NCBI GenBank assembly: GCA_041389495.1
Contig: JAWKRT010000001.1
Span: 1,178,001 to 1,242,000 of the forward strand
From: Myxococcota bacterium
Lineage (GTDB): Bacteria > Myxococcota_A > UBA9160 > UBA4427
Reading direction: 5' to 3'
DNA: 64,000 nt
The translations under genes were made by a program, and so were the position numbers. Under the pieces are notes generated by a model. The model worked only from the letters and a program-made list of their open reading frames with translations. It was not told where the DNA came from and did no database searches. Shown piece after piece: positions 33,037 through 42,405 of the stretch; within the stretch, counting starts at the first letter, position 1; every line of letters begins with the position of its first letter.

Positions 33037-34310
33037 GGGTCGCGATCGTCGGCGGCGGCGTCGCGGGCCTCGTGTGCGCGCACCGGCTGTGCGAGGCGCA
33101 CGACGTCGAGCTCTTCGAGGCATCGGAGTGGCTCGGTGGCCACGCGCACACGGTCGACGTCGAGGTCGACGGGGTGGCCGTCGCGGTCGACACCGGCTTC
33201 ATCGTCTACAACGAGCGCAACTATCCCCGCTTCACCGCGCTCCTGCGCGAGCTCGGCGTCGAGACGCGCCCGACCGGGATGAGCTTCGGCTTCCGCTCGG
33301 ATCGCACGGGAATCGAGTACGCGGGAGGCAGCTGGAGCGGCCTGCTCGCGTCGCCGCGCCACCTCCTGCGGCCGCGCTACCTGGCGATGCTGCGCGACGC
33401 GGCGCGCTTCTACCGCACGGCCGCGCGCGCGCTCGAGGACGACGCGCTCGAGGGCGTGTCGCTCGGCGACTGGCTCGAGCGCGAGCGCTACGGCGCCGCG
33501 TTCTGCGAGGACCACCTGCTCGCGATGGGCGGCGCCATCTGGTCGGTGCGCGCCGAGCACGTGCGCGCCTTCCCGGCGCGCGCGTTCCTCGAGTTCTTCG
33601 CGAACCACGGCCTGCTCACGCTCTCCGATCGCCCGCGCTGGCGCGTGGTGCGCGGCGGCTCGCGCCGCTACGTCGACGCGCTCGCGAAGGGCTTCCGCGA
33701 GCGCGTCCGGCTCGGCGCGCCGGTCGCGTCGATCCGACGCGACGCCGAAGGCGTCGAGGTCGCGACGGAAGCGGGCGGCGCGTACCGCTTCGACGCCGTC
33801 GTCCTCGCCTGCCACAGCGACCAGGCGCTCGCGCTCCTCGCCGACGCGACCGCGCGCGAGCGCGACGTCCTCGGCGCGATCGCGTACCAGGCGAACGACG
33901 TCGTGCTGCACACCGACGAATCCCACCTCCCGCGCGCGCGCCGCGCGCGCGCCGCGTGGAACTACCGCGTTCCCGTCGCGGACGGCGAGCGCGTGACCGT
34001 CACCTACGACATGAGCCTCCTGCAGGGGCTCGACACGCCGCGTCCCCTGCTCGTGACGCTGAACGCCAGCGAGCCCGTCCGCGAGGACGCGGTACTCGGC
34101 CGGTTCGAGTACGCGCACCCGGTCTTCGATGCGCGCGCCGTCGCGGCGCGCGCGCGACACGGCGAGCTCCAGGGCGAACGGCACACCTACTACGCCGGCG
34201 CCTACTGGGGACACGGGTTCCACGAGGACGGCGTCGCGAGCGCGCACCGGGCCGTCGCCGCGCTCGAGGCCCATGCGCGGCGGCGCTCGCGCGCGGGGCG
34301 CGGCGCGTGA
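33033..34310 (+). CDS. FAD-dependent amine-oxidase-like protein (CFA-cluster desaturase candidate)
   Basis: 425 residues with the dinucleotide motif VAIVGGGVAGLVCAHRL at the N-terminus, then FEASEWLGGHAHTVDVEVDG, VDTGFIVYNERNYP, AMGGAIWS, and a late YYAGAYWGHGFHEDG in the FAD-binding region. This is the NAD(P)-binding/amine oxidase family always found with DUF1365 and CFA-like methyltransferases; Rhodobacter relatives take part in furan fatty acid formation. The GTG start overlaps the methyltransferase stop and its stop overlaps the DUF1365 start, so the three proteins are probably made together and may work on membrane lipids. Confidence 0.86.
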   Translation: MRVAIVGGGVAGLVCAHRLCEAHDVELFEASEWLGGHAHTVDVEVDGVAVAVDTGFIVYNERNYPRFTALLRELGVETRPTGMSFGFRSDRTGIEYAGGSWSGLLASPRHLLRPRYLAMLRDAARFYRTAARALEDDALEGVSLGDWLERERYGAAFCEDHLLAMGGAIWSVRAEHVRAFPARAFLEFFANHGLLTLSDRPRWRVVRGGSRRYVDALAKGFRERVRLGAPVASIRRDAEGVEVATEAGGAYRFDAVVLACHSDQALALLADATARERDVLGAIAYQANDVVLHTDESHLPRARRARAAWNYRVPVADGERVTVTYDMSLLQGLDTPRPLLVTLNASEPVREDAVLGRFEYAHPVFDARAVAARARHGELQGERHTYYAGAYWGHGFHEDGVASAHRAVAALEAHARRRSRAGRGA

Positions 34311-35077
34311 GGAGCGCCTTCTACACGGGCACCGTCGTGCACGCGCGCCGCCACCCCGCGCACGCGTTCGAGCCGCGCGTCCGCATGTACTGGCTCGAGC
34401 TCGACGAGATCCCGATGCTCGTGCGCGACGGCCTCGTGTCGACGCGCCGCTTCGCGCGCCGCTGCTTCCGGCGCGCCGACCACCCCGGCGACGCGGCGAC
34501 GCCGCTCGACGTCGCGATCCGCGATCTCGTCGAGGGCCGGACGGGCGCGCGGCCTCGCGGGCCGATCGCGCTCCTCACGCAGCTGCGCCAGCTCGGCGTG
34601 CGCTTCGACCCCGTGAGCTTCTTCTACTGCCTGTCGCCTTCGCGCGACGCGATCGAGGCCGTCGTCGCCGACGTCTCGAACACGCCCTGGGGCGAGCGCC
34701 ACACCTACGTGCTCGCGCCCGACGCGGGCGCCGCCGCGCCCGGCGGCGCCGCGCTCGACGTCTCCGTCCGCAAGACGTTCCATGTGTCGCCGTTCCTCGG
34801 CATGGACGTCGCGCACCGCTTCCGGCTCTCGCTTCCGGGCGAGACGCTCGACGTCGCGATCGACGACGTGGGGAGCGACGGCGTGCGCTTCGCCGCGCGC
34901 CTCCGGCTCGCGCGACGCCCCTTCGCCGAGGGACGCCGCGGCGCGTGCGCGCCGCTCGCGACGCTCGCGGGCATCTACGCCCGCGCGCTCCGCATCGCCC
35001 TGCTCGGCGCGCCCTTCCACCCGCATCCGCGCCGTCTCGCCGCACGGCCCGCGGACGCCGAGGAGCCCGTCTCGTGA
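34307..35077 (+). CDS. DUF1365 protein of the CFA/photolyase cluster
   Basis: 256 residues with family blocks AFYTGTVVHARRHPAHAF, YWLELDEIP, IALLTQLRQLGVRFDPVSFFY, WGERHTYVL, RKTFHVSPFLGMDVAHRF and FHPHPRR. Function is not established; DUF1365 nearly always sits between the FAD amine-oxidase-like gene and a CFA synthase, suggesting a role in modifying phospholipid acyl chains. Coupled by GTGA overlaps on both sides. Confidence 0.88.
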   Translation: MRSAFYTGTVVHARRHPAHAFEPRVRMYWLELDEIPMLVRDGLVSTRRFARRCFRRADHPGDAATPLDVAIRDLVEGRTGARPRGPIALLTQLRQLGVRFDPVSFFYCLSPSRDAIEAVVADVSNTPWGERHTYVLAPDAGAAAPGGAALDVSVRKTFHVSPFLGMDVAHRFRLSLPGETLDVAIDDVGSDGVRFAARLRLARRPFAEGRRGACAPLATLAGIYARALRIALLGAPFHPHPRRLAARPADAEEPVS

Positions 35078-36363
35078 CGCAGACCGACGTCGCCTTCCGA
35101 CCCACCGCCGACCGCGCGTCCCGCGAAGCGCGAAGCCGGCTGCAGGAGCGCGTGCGCGCGGCGCTCCACGCGAAGCTCGCGCGCCTCGAGGCGTCGCGCG
35201 TCGCGTGGCACGAAGACGGCGCGGCGCTCGCGTTCGGTCGCCCCGACGCGTCGCGCGCGGCGCGCATCGACGTGCACGCGCCGCGCTTCTACTCGCGTCT
35301 CGTCCGCGAGGGGAGCCTCGGCGCGGCGCGCGCGTACATCGACGGCGACTGGTCGTCGCCGGACCTCGCGGCGCTGCTGCGGGTCGTGGTCGCCGAGCCC
35401 GCGCTCTTCGGCGGTCTCGACGGGCCGCTCGCGCGCGCGGCGTCGGCCGGGCGCGCACTGCTCGCGCCGCTCGCGCGCAACACGCGGCGCGGCAGTCGCC
35501 GCAACATCGCCGCTCACTACGACCTCGGCGACGCGCTCTTCGAGCGCATGCTCGACCCGACGATGACCTACTCGTCCGCCGTCTTCCCGGCGCCGGACGC
35601 GACGCTCGAGGAGGCGCAGGTCGAGAAGATGGATCGCCTCTGTCGTCGGCTCGCGCTCGCGCCGGGGCAGCGCGTGCTCGAGATCGGGACGGGCTGGGGC
35701 GGCTTCGCGCTCCACGCCGCGGGCCGCCACGGCGCGCGCGTCACGACGACGACCGTCTCCCGCGCGCAGTACGAGGGCGCGCGCGCGCGCTTCGCGCGCG
35801 ATCCGGCGGGCCGGCGCATCGAGCTCCTGCTGCGCGACTACCGCGACCTCGCGGGCACCTACGACCGCCTCGTGTCGATCGAGATGATCGAGGCGGTCGG
35901 CGACGCCTTCCTCGACGGCTACCTGCGCGCGTGCAGCGAGCGTCTCGCTCCCGACGGTGCGATGGCCCTCCAGGCGATCGTCATCGGCGACCAGGGCTAC
36001 GAGGCCGCGCGCCGCCACGTCGACTTCATCAAGCAGTACGTGTTCCCGGGCGGCTGCCTGCCCTCGGTCGAGCGGATCGCGCGCGGCGTCGCGCGCGCCA
36101 CCGACCTGCGCTTCGTCGCGCTCGAGGACATCGGCGCGCACTACGCCGAGACGCTGCGCCGCTGGCGCGCGCGCTTCGACGCCGCGGAGCCCGAGCTGCG
36201 CGAGCTCGGCTTCGACGACGCCTTCCTCCGCACCTGGCGCTACTACCTCGCCTACTGCGAGGCCGGGTTCGAGGAGCGCCACATCGGCTGCGTGCAGATC
36301 GTCCTCGCGAAGCCGGGCCATCGTCCGCCGGTGCCGGGGCTCAGTACTCCGCTCGCAGGATGA
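35074..36363 (+). CDS. cfa: Cyclopropane-fatty-acyl-phospholipid synthase
   Basis: 429 residues: N-terminal lipid-contact domain (LVREGSLGAARAYIDGDWSS), linker NIAAHYDLGDALFERML continuing PTMTYSSAVF, SAM-binding VLEIGTGWGGFALHAA, SIEMIEAVGD and FIKQYVFPGGCLPSV, and closing HIGCVQIVLAKPG. It transfers a methylene or methyl from SAM to unsaturated phospholipid chains. It is the last gene of the eight-gene operon; its final 23 bp overlap the convergent tamB gene. Two CFA-type enzymes in one cluster suggest successive modifications rather than redundancy (inference). Confidence 0.92.
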   Translation: MTQTDVAFRPTADRASREARSRLQERVRAALHAKLARLEASRVAWHEDGAALAFGRPDASRAARIDVHAPRFYSRLVREGSLGAARAYIDGDWSSPDLAALLRVVVAEPALFGGLDGPLARAASAGRALLAPLARNTRRGSRRNIAAHYDLGDALFERMLDPTMTYSSAVFPAPDATLEEAQVEKMDRLCRRLALAPGQRVLEIGTGWGGFALHAAGRHGARVTTTTVSRAQYEGARARFARDPAGRRIELLLRDYRDLAGTYDRLVSIEMIEAVGDAFLDGYLRACSERLAPDGAMALQAIVIGDQGYEAARRHVDFIKQYVFPGGCLPSVERIARGVARATDLRFVALEDIGAHYAETLRRWRARFDAAEPELRELGFDDAFLRTWRYYLAYCEAGFEERHIGCVQIVLAKPGHRPPVPGLSTPLAG

Positions 36364-39300
36364 GGTCGGCGCCCGCTTCGCCGGTCGTGCTCATCTGGCT
36401 CTCGACGCTCAGATGGCGCGTGAAGCGGTACTCGATCTGCAGCTCCTGCTCGCTCTGGTCGCCGAACGTCTGCCCGTAGCGGACGAACGTGCGGTCGCCG
36501 ACGTACTTGCCCACGCGCAGCGCCTGCGCGCTGCCGTCCTCGCCGATCTCGATGTCGAGCGTGTCGACGATGCCCGCGTCCGCGATCAGCCGCCCGAACT
36601 CGCCCGCCGCGAGGCTCGCGGCGACCGACAGCGCGGCCGACTGCACCTGGCCGCGCTCGGCCTGCGCGAGCTCGTCGATCGGGCGCCCGAACACGAGATA
36701 GGCGAGCGCCTCGTCGCGCGACATCGGCGGCTCGCCGCCGAGCTGCACGAGCTGTGGCGGGTCGGAGAGACGTCCGGCGATCTCGATCACGACGTTCACG
36801 TCGCGCACGCGGTGCACGCCCTCGAAGTCGATCACGGGATCGCCCGGGTCGTCGCCGCCGTCGAACGTGACGACGCCCCGCCGCAGGTCGAACCGCTTGC
36901 GCTGGAAGTCGAGCGAGCCGCGCACGACGCGCGCCTCGCCGACCGCGCGCAGCGCGTCGTGCGGCCGCTTCGCGAGCCGCACGTCGCCCTGGAGGTCGAC
37001 CTCCGCGCCGCGCCCGCGCACCCAGGTGTTGCGCGGGACGCGGATGCGCACGTCGACGCGGCTCCGCGCGTACGCGCCGTCGCGCGCGCGCGTCTCCGCG
37101 AACTCGCTCGCGGCCGTGTCCTGCGACGACGCGGCGATCACCTGGATCTCGCGCAGCGCGCGGTCGTCCTCGTCGGGCAGGCGCACGCTGGCGTCCTCGA
37201 GCCGCACGTCGCCCTCGATCGCGAGCGCGTCGAGCGGCCCGTGCACGGCGAGCCGGCCGCGCACGTCCGTCGTGAGGATCGGCGCGCTCGAGAGCCGGAA
37301 GCCGTCGAGGTCGGCGCGCAGGTCGAGCGACGAAGGGACGAGGCCGTCGAGCGCGACGTCGCCCTCGATCGTCGCGAGGCCGCGCCGCTCCGGGCCCTCT
37401 CCGTCGCGGTCCTTCGGCAGGCCGATCGCGAGCCGCTCGACGTGGACGACGCCGTCGGCGAGCGAGAACGCTCCCTCGATCGGGGCATAGCGACGGCGCG
37501 CGAGCGGCACGTCGATGCCGCCGTCGCGCAGCACGACGCGACCGCTCACGTCGGGGGCAGTCCCACCGCCCGCGATCGCGAGATCGACGTCGAGCTCGCC
37601 GCCGGGCGCGCGCAGCGTGCGCGGGAGGAGGGGCGCGGCGATCGCGACGTCGAGGCCCCGTCCTTCGATCGCGACGCGCGTCGTCTCGGCGCGAAGGAGG
37701 CGCGCGGTGTCGCCGCCCGCCGGCCACCGCGCCTCGCCGCGCGCGGCGATCGCGACGCGCCGCTCGCCGACCTCGCGCAGCGACGCGTCGAAGTCGAGCG
37801 CGCCGCCGGCGACGCGCGCGCTCGCGAACACGCCGTCGAGCGGCACGCCCTCGATCGCCGCGTCGCGCCACGTGAGCGTGAGCGCGCCCGTCGGGTCGCC
37901 GAGCGGGTGCGCGAGCTGCAGCCCGAGCGTCGCCGCGCCGCGCAGCGCGACCGCGCCGCCCGCGAGCGCCGCGACGCGCGCGACGTCGACGTCGAGAGCG
38001 TCGACCTGCACGCGATCGACGCCGTCGCCCGCGATCACCGCGTCCGCGTGCACGGCGCGCGCGAGCGACGTGTGCACGTCGACCGCGCCGCGGCGCGCGC
38101 CGCGCGCGCCCGACGGCTCGGCGAGCGAGGCTTCCGCGCGGACGTCGCCGAGCGCGAGGCCGGCGACGCGCAGCCCGCGCGCGTCCGCGTCGAGGGCGAG
38201 CACGGGCGCGGCGAGTGCGCCGTGTGCGCGCAGCGCGAGGCGCGCCGCGCCGGCGAGCGAGCCCGGCTCGCGATCGGCGCCGAGCCAGGCCGCGAGCGCG
38301 GGCTCGGGCAGCGCGGCGAGATCGTCGACGTCGACGTCGAGCGCGAGCGCCGCGAGCGCGCGGTCGTCGCCGCGCGCGCTCCCGCGCACGCGCAGCGGCG
38401 GCGCGTCGAGCGAGAGTGCCTCGACCTCCCAGGCGCTCGCGTCGGTCGCGCGCGCGCGCAGCGCGCCGCCCTCGACGCGCAGCCCGGCGACCTCGCCCGG
38501 CGCGAGCGCGAGATCGACCGCCGCGGCGTGCGCGCCCGCGCGGCGCGAGATCGCGAGCCCGACGCGCGCGTCGAGCGCGCCGGCGAAGCGCGCGTCGCCG
38601 AGGAGCGCCTCGGGATCGACCCGTGCGAGGCGCAGCGCGACGTGCGCGTCGGCGTCGCGGGCGCCGTCCCACCAGTCGGAGAGCGGCGCGCGCGCGTCGT
38701 CGTCGACGCGCGCCGCGACGGTGTCGGGCGCGGCGGGCGCGGGCAGCGCGAGGCCCTCGCCCGCGACGGTGAGGAGCCCGTCGCGCACGTCGACGCGCAG
38801 CGCGCCGTCGCCGTCGCCGCGCGCGCCCGCGGCACCGGTCGCCGCATCGCCCGCGTCGACGGCACCGCCCGTTGCGATCGCACCGCCCGCACCGCCCGCA
38901 TCGCCCGCCGACGTCGCGAGCGGTGCGATGCGCGCGACGAGCCTCGCGCGCAGCCGTTCGATGGCGTCGGCGTCGAGCGGCCAGGCGAGCTCCGCGAGCT
39001 CGCCGTCGACGTCGATCGCGATCGGCGCGCGATCGGGCGCGAGCACGAGCTCGACGCGCGCGCCGACGAGCCGCGCGCGCTCGAGGTACGCCGCGACGGG
39101 CGTCGCGTCGCCGGTCTCCGCGCCGGGGGCGGCGGGCGGCGCCTCCGCGCCGTCGGCGCCGAGCCGCGCGAGGTTCCAGCCGCCGTCCGCGTCGCGCGCG
39201 AGGCGCACGCGCAGGCCGCGCAGCTCGAGCTCGCGGATCGCGATGCGACGGTCGCGCACGGCGGTGTCGACGTCGAAGCGCAGGACGAGCTCGTCGAACG

Positions 39301-39607
39301 CGATCGCAGGCTCGCCGTCGACGCGCATCTCGACGTCGCGCAGCCGGGCGTCCGGGAGCAGGCGCCCCGCGAGCTCGCCGATCTCGAGCTCGGCCCCGAG
39401 CGCGTCGCCGACCTCGCGCTCGACCGTCTCGCGCAGCGCACCGCGGCCGACGCCGCTCCGCACCGCCGTGATCGCGAGCGCGACCGCGCCGAGCGCGAGC
39501 ACGGCGGCGAGGAGCAGGTATCCGAGCGCGCGCGCGGCGCGCCGCGCGCGCGTCGGCGCGCCGTCCTGCGGCCCGGCTCGCTCGTCGTCGCGTCGCGTCG
39601 TCGGCAT
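36341..39607 (-). CDS. tamB: TamB-like translocation and assembly module protein
   Basis: 1088 residues: cytoplasmic basic N-terminus, one membrane anchor (about residues 28-48), long beta-rich AsmA/TamB repeats, and the C-terminal DUF490 domain with RGSLDFQRKRFDLRRGVVTF, YLVFGRPIDEL, DTLDIEIGEDG, VGKYVGDRTFVRYGQ and final LILRAEY. TamB bridges inner and outer membranes and moves phospholipids or helps assemble barrels with TamA. Shorter than E. coli TamB (about 1260). The ATG shares one base with the tamA stop (TGATG on the coding strand), so the two are coupled. Confidence 0.9.
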   Translation of the reverse strand: MPTTRRDDERAGPQDGAPTRARRAARALGYLLLAAVLALGAVALAITAVRSGVGRGALRETVEREVGDALGAELEIGELAGRLLPDARLRDVEMRVDGEPAIAFDELVLRFDVDTAVRDRRIAIRELELRGLRVRLARDADGGWNLARLGADGAEAPPAAPGAETGDATPVAAYLERARLVGARVELVLAPDRAPIAIDVDGELAELAWPLDADAIERLRARLVARIAPLATSAGDAGGAGGAIATGGAVDAGDAATGAAGARGDGDGALRVDVRDGLLTVAGEGLALPAPAAPDTVAARVDDDARAPLSDWWDGARDADAHVALRLARVDPEALLGDARFAGALDARVGLAISRRAGAHAAAVDLALAPGEVAGLRVEGGALRARATDASAWEVEALSLDAPPLRVRGSARGDDRALAALALDVDVDDLAALPEPALAAWLGADREPGSLAGAARLALRAHGALAAPVLALDADARGLRVAGLALGDVRAEASLAEPSGARGARRGAVDVHTSLARAVHADAVIAGDGVDRVQVDALDVDVARVAALAGGAVALRGAATLGLQLAHPLGDPTGALTLTWRDAAIEGVPLDGVFASARVAGGALDFDASLREVGERRVAIAARGEARWPAGGDTARLLRAETTRVAIEGRGLDVAIAAPLLPRTLRAPGGELDVDLAIAGGGTAPDVSGRVVLRDGGIDVPLARRRYAPIEGAFSLADGVVHVERLAIGLPKDRDGEGPERRGLATIEGDVALDGLVPSSLDLRADLDGFRLSSAPILTTDVRGRLAVHGPLDALAIEGDVRLEDASVRLPDEDDRALREIQVIAASSQDTAASEFAETRARDGAYARSRVDVRIRVPRNTWVRGRGAEVDLQGDVRLAKRPHDALRAVGEARVVRGSLDFQRKRFDLRRGVVTFDGGDDPGDPVIDFEGVHRVRDVNVVIEIAGRLSDPPQLVQLGGEPPMSRDEALAYLVFGRPIDELAQAERGQVQSAALSVAASLAAGEFGRLIADAGIVDTLDIEIGEDGSAQALRVGKYVGDRTFVRYGQTFGDQSEQELQIEYRFTRHLSVESQMSTTGEAGADLILRAEY

Positions 39608-41556
39608 CAGAACGCGTGCCCCACGGAGAAGTGGATCTCGTAGCGGTCGATGCGCGCGCCGTCGTCGAGCGGGAACGCGACGTCGAAGCGCAGCGGGCCG
39701 ACCGGTGTCGCGATGCGGAGGCCGGCGCCCGCGCCCGGGAAGACGTCCCGGCCCCAGTGCGCGGGACGCCGCTCGATGTCGCCGGCGTCGACGAACACGA
39801 CGCCGCCGACGGGATCCCAGATCGGGAAGCGCAGCTCGGCGGCCGCCTCCGCCCACGAGAGCCCGCCGAGCGGGTCGCCCTCGGCGTCGAGCGGCCCGAC
39901 GAGATGGTAGTCGTAGCCGCGCACGCTCGTGCTGCCGCCCGTGAAGAAGCGCTCGAACACGGGGACGTCGAACTCGCCGGTGCCGCCGAGCGGATGGATC
40001 GCGCCGATCTCGAAGCGCAGCGCGAGCACGAGCCGACGCCACGACGCGTAGGTCTTCGCGCTCGCGCGCCAGCGCAGGTAGTCGACGTCGCTCCCGAGGG
40101 CGCGCAGCGTCGGCCGCAGCTCGAGGTCGAACGACGTGCCGCGCGTCGGCTCGAGCAGGTCGTCGACGCGGATGCGGCGCAGGCCGAGCGTCGCCGAGCC
40201 GAGCAGGAACGTGTCGGGCTGGAGCGGCGCGGCGGGGTCGAACGCGCGCAGGTCCGCGAAGCGCTTCACCACCTCCGCGCGCTCGAAGCGGTAGCCCGCG
40301 CGCGCGACGACACCCCCGCCGACCGGCACGCGCAGCTCGATCGCGCCCCACGCGCGGTCGACGTCGGCGGCGGGCTCCGTCTCGTGCTCGAACGCGACCG
40401 GGATCTCCGCCTCGACGTCGGGCTCGATGAAGCTCGGGTCGAGGTAGCGGACGCGACCGGCCGCGACGAGCGACGAGTACTTGCCCGACACCTCGAGCCG
40501 CTCGCCCTCGCCGAACAGGTTGCGGTGCTCCCACTCGCCGCGGACGCGGAAGCGATCCTCGGTGCCGTAGCCGCCGCCGAGCCGGATGCCGCGGCGCGGC
40601 CGCTCCTGCACGGCGACCTCGATGGGCCAGGTCGCGTGCGCCGACGCGTCCTGCGCGGCGAGCGCGTCGCCCTCGGGCTGCACGGGGCGGACGGCGACGC
40701 TGCGGAAGAGGCCGAGGTCCGCGACGGCGCGCTGCGCGGCGCGAAGCCGGCTCGGCGCATAGCGATCGCCCGTGCGCACGCCGCGCTCGCCGAGCTTCGC
40801 GAGCGCCTTGCGCACGTGGCGTTCGTCGACGCGGTCGAGCCCCTCGATGCGCACCTCGCCGACCTCGACGAGCGGGCCCGGCTCGACGCGCCACTCGACG
40901 TGCGCGACGCGCTCCTCGAGCAGCACGCGCGCGCCGCCCTCGATGCCCGCGCGCGGGTGGCCGCGTTCGGCGAGCGCCGCGAGCAGCGCGTCGCGCGCGC
41001 GCTCGTAGCGGCGCGGGCTGAAGCGGCCGCCGGGCGCGAGCGCGGCCGCGCGCGCGACCGCCTCGCGCGCCTCGGCATCGAGGCCCGGCGCATCGAGGTC
41101 GAGGTCGAACGACGCGAGCGTCGTCGGGGCGCCGGGATCGATCGCGATCTCGACGCGCGCGCGCGTGCGCTCGTCGTTCCACGCGACGCGCGACGCGACC
41201 TCGACGTGGTAGTAGCCGTGGCTGCGGTAGAAGCGGCGGACGCGCTCGACGTCCTCCTCGAGCACCGCGGCGTCGAACGCCGGGCGCTCGCGCCAGAAGC
41301 GCCAGCCGCGGTCGCTCGTGAGCAGGCGCGCGCGCAGCTCGTCCTCGTCGACCGGGTCGTCGGGGTCGTCGTCGGCGGGCGCGACACCGGTCAGCGCGAC
41401 ATCGGCTACGCGCCCGTCGGCGGGCTCGGCGCGCGCGTCGTCGGCGCCCGCGTCCGCGTCCGCCGCGCTCGCGCCGAGCAGCGCCGCGAGCAGTGCGGCG
41501 AGCAGTGCGGCGAGCGGCGCGGCGCGCCGCGTCCGGCGCGCGCGGCGCGCCCTCAC
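39607..41556 (-). CDS. tamA: TamA-like Omp85 outer-membrane protein with POTRA domains
   Basis: 649 residues: signal peptide (PLAALLAALLAALLGASA), POTRA-like domains from about 50 to 300 (FYRSHGYYHVEVASRV; VEVGEVRIEGLDRVDERHVR), and a 16-strand-type barrel with ERPRRGIRLGGGYGTEDRFR, the Omp85 block FERFFTGGSTSVRGYDYHLV, and C-terminal SVGHAF ending in Phe. The start GTG lies 1 nt after the stop of the module-2 lipoprotein gene. Acts as the outer-membrane half of TAM with TamB. The genetic link to the DUF3738/lipoprotein pair is unusual. Confidence 0.92.
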   Translation of the reverse strand: MRARRARRTRRAAPLAALLAALLAALLGASAADADAGADDARAEPADGRVADVALTGVAPADDDPDDPVDEDELRARLLTSDRGWRFWRERPAFDAAVLEEDVERVRRFYRSHGYYHVEVASRVAWNDERTRARVEIAIDPGAPTTLASFDLDLDAPGLDAEAREAVARAAALAPGGRFSPRRYERARDALLAALAERGHPRAGIEGGARVLLEERVAHVEWRVEPGPLVEVGEVRIEGLDRVDERHVRKALAKLGERGVRTGDRYAPSRLRAAQRAVADLGLFRSVAVRPVQPEGDALAAQDASAHATWPIEVAVQERPRRGIRLGGGYGTEDRFRVRGEWEHRNLFGEGERLEVSGKYSSLVAAGRVRYLDPSFIEPDVEAEIPVAFEHETEPAADVDRAWGAIELRVPVGGGVVARAGYRFERAEVVKRFADLRAFDPAAPLQPDTFLLGSATLGLRRIRVDDLLEPTRGTSFDLELRPTLRALGSDVDYLRWRASAKTYASWRRLVLALRFEIGAIHPLGGTGEFDVPVFERFFTGGSTSVRGYDYHLVGPLDAEGDPLGGLSWAEAAAELRFPIWDPVGGVVFVDAGDIERRPAHWGRDVFPGAGAGLRIATPVGPLRFDVAFPLDDGARIDRYEIHFSVGHAF

Positions 41557-41557
41557 G

Positions 41558-42361
41558 TCAGTGCCCGGCCGCGTGCGGGAGGTCCGCGGCCTCGAGGTCC
41601 TCGCGCGACAGCCACATCGTGGTCGCGAACGGGCCGTCGGGATGGTCGAGGAACCAGACGTGCAGCATCTCCGGGCTGCGATGGGCGGGCTCGCCCTCGC
41701 GACACGCGCCGCCGCGCGCCTGGTCGACGATCAGCAGCCCGTCGCGCAGGCACATCGGGATCTTCCACACGTGGTAGTGCCAGAGCGTGCGGTTCCCGCC
41801 GATCTGCGGTCCGCGCGCGTCGAGCGCGCTCGCGTAGAACATCACCCCGGCGAGCAGCTTGCCCTGCGGCGTTCCGTAGTACATGAGGAACTCGGGGCGC
41901 TCGCAGTCGAGCACGCGACCGTCGAACAGGTACTCCTCGTTCACGTAGTGGCGGCGATCGCCGGCGAGCAGGTGGTAGCCGTCGGCGAGCCCCTTCTCGA
42001 AGGCGAACCATCCGTGCGCCTCGGCGGCCGCGCGGCAACGCGCGACGAGGTCGCGCGCCGCGGCCTCCTGCGCCGGTGTCGGCGCGACGTCGGGCGCGTG
42101 CTCGCTGAGCTCCCAGATCACCATGTGCGGCTCGTCCTGCGGCGTGCGCGGGACCTGCGACTCCGGGATCCACGCGTCGCTCGCCGGCAGGAAGCGGTGT
42201 GCGAAGCGCGGCGGTCCGGGCGGCGGCGGCGGGATCGGCGGCGCGTCGCCGCAGCCGGAGAGCGCGGCGCACGCGGCGAAGGCGGCGAGGGCGAGCGCGG
42301 CACTCGCGGCGGGGAAGGCGCCGCCGACGGGCGACGCGGCGGCGATCGCGGCGCGCGCCAT
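41558..42361 (-). CDS. Unnamed His/Tyr/Trp-rich lipoprotein family, module 2
   Basis: 267 residues from the ATG at 42361; an in-frame GTG at 42409 overlapping the DUF3738 stop as GTGA is an alternative start that mirrors module 1. A clear lipobox LSGC is followed by a Pro-rich linker and then conserved blocks: PHMVIWELS, EKGLADGYHLLAGDRRHYVN, RPEFLMYYGTP, AGVMFY, LWHYHVWKIP, SPEMLHVWFLDHPDGPFAT and MWL. These match the module-1 protein at 14968-15747 throughout. Family and function unknown. It precedes tamA by one nucleotide, suggesting a role in outer-membrane biogenesis (inference). Confidence 0.75.
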   Translation of the reverse strand: MARAAIAAASPVGGAFPAASAALALAAFAACAALSGCGDAPPIPPPPPGPPRFAHRFLPASDAWIPESQVPRTPQDEPHMVIWELSEHAPDVAPTPAQEAAARDLVARCRAAAEAHGWFAFEKGLADGYHLLAGDRRHYVNEEYLFDGRVLDCERPEFLMYYGTPQGKLLAGVMFYASALDARGPQIGGNRTLWHYHVWKIPMCLRDGLLIVDQARGGACREGEPAHRSPEMLHVWFLDHPDGPFATTMWLSREDLEAADLPHAAGH

Positions 42362-42405
42362 CGCCCGCGTGCCGCGGGCGCGCACGCGCGCGCGGCGCAG
42401 CGCCG

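Noticed and set aside
35957..39643. Open frame of over 1200 codons across tamB and the cfa end
   Set aside because: Composition is charge- and Arg-rich shadow; tamB on the other strand has clear domain structure.
36341..41182. tamB reading frame extended upstream to a 1613-residue protein
   Set aside because: The extension lies over tamA in another frame; a coupled ATG at 39607 with membrane anchor right after it fits better.
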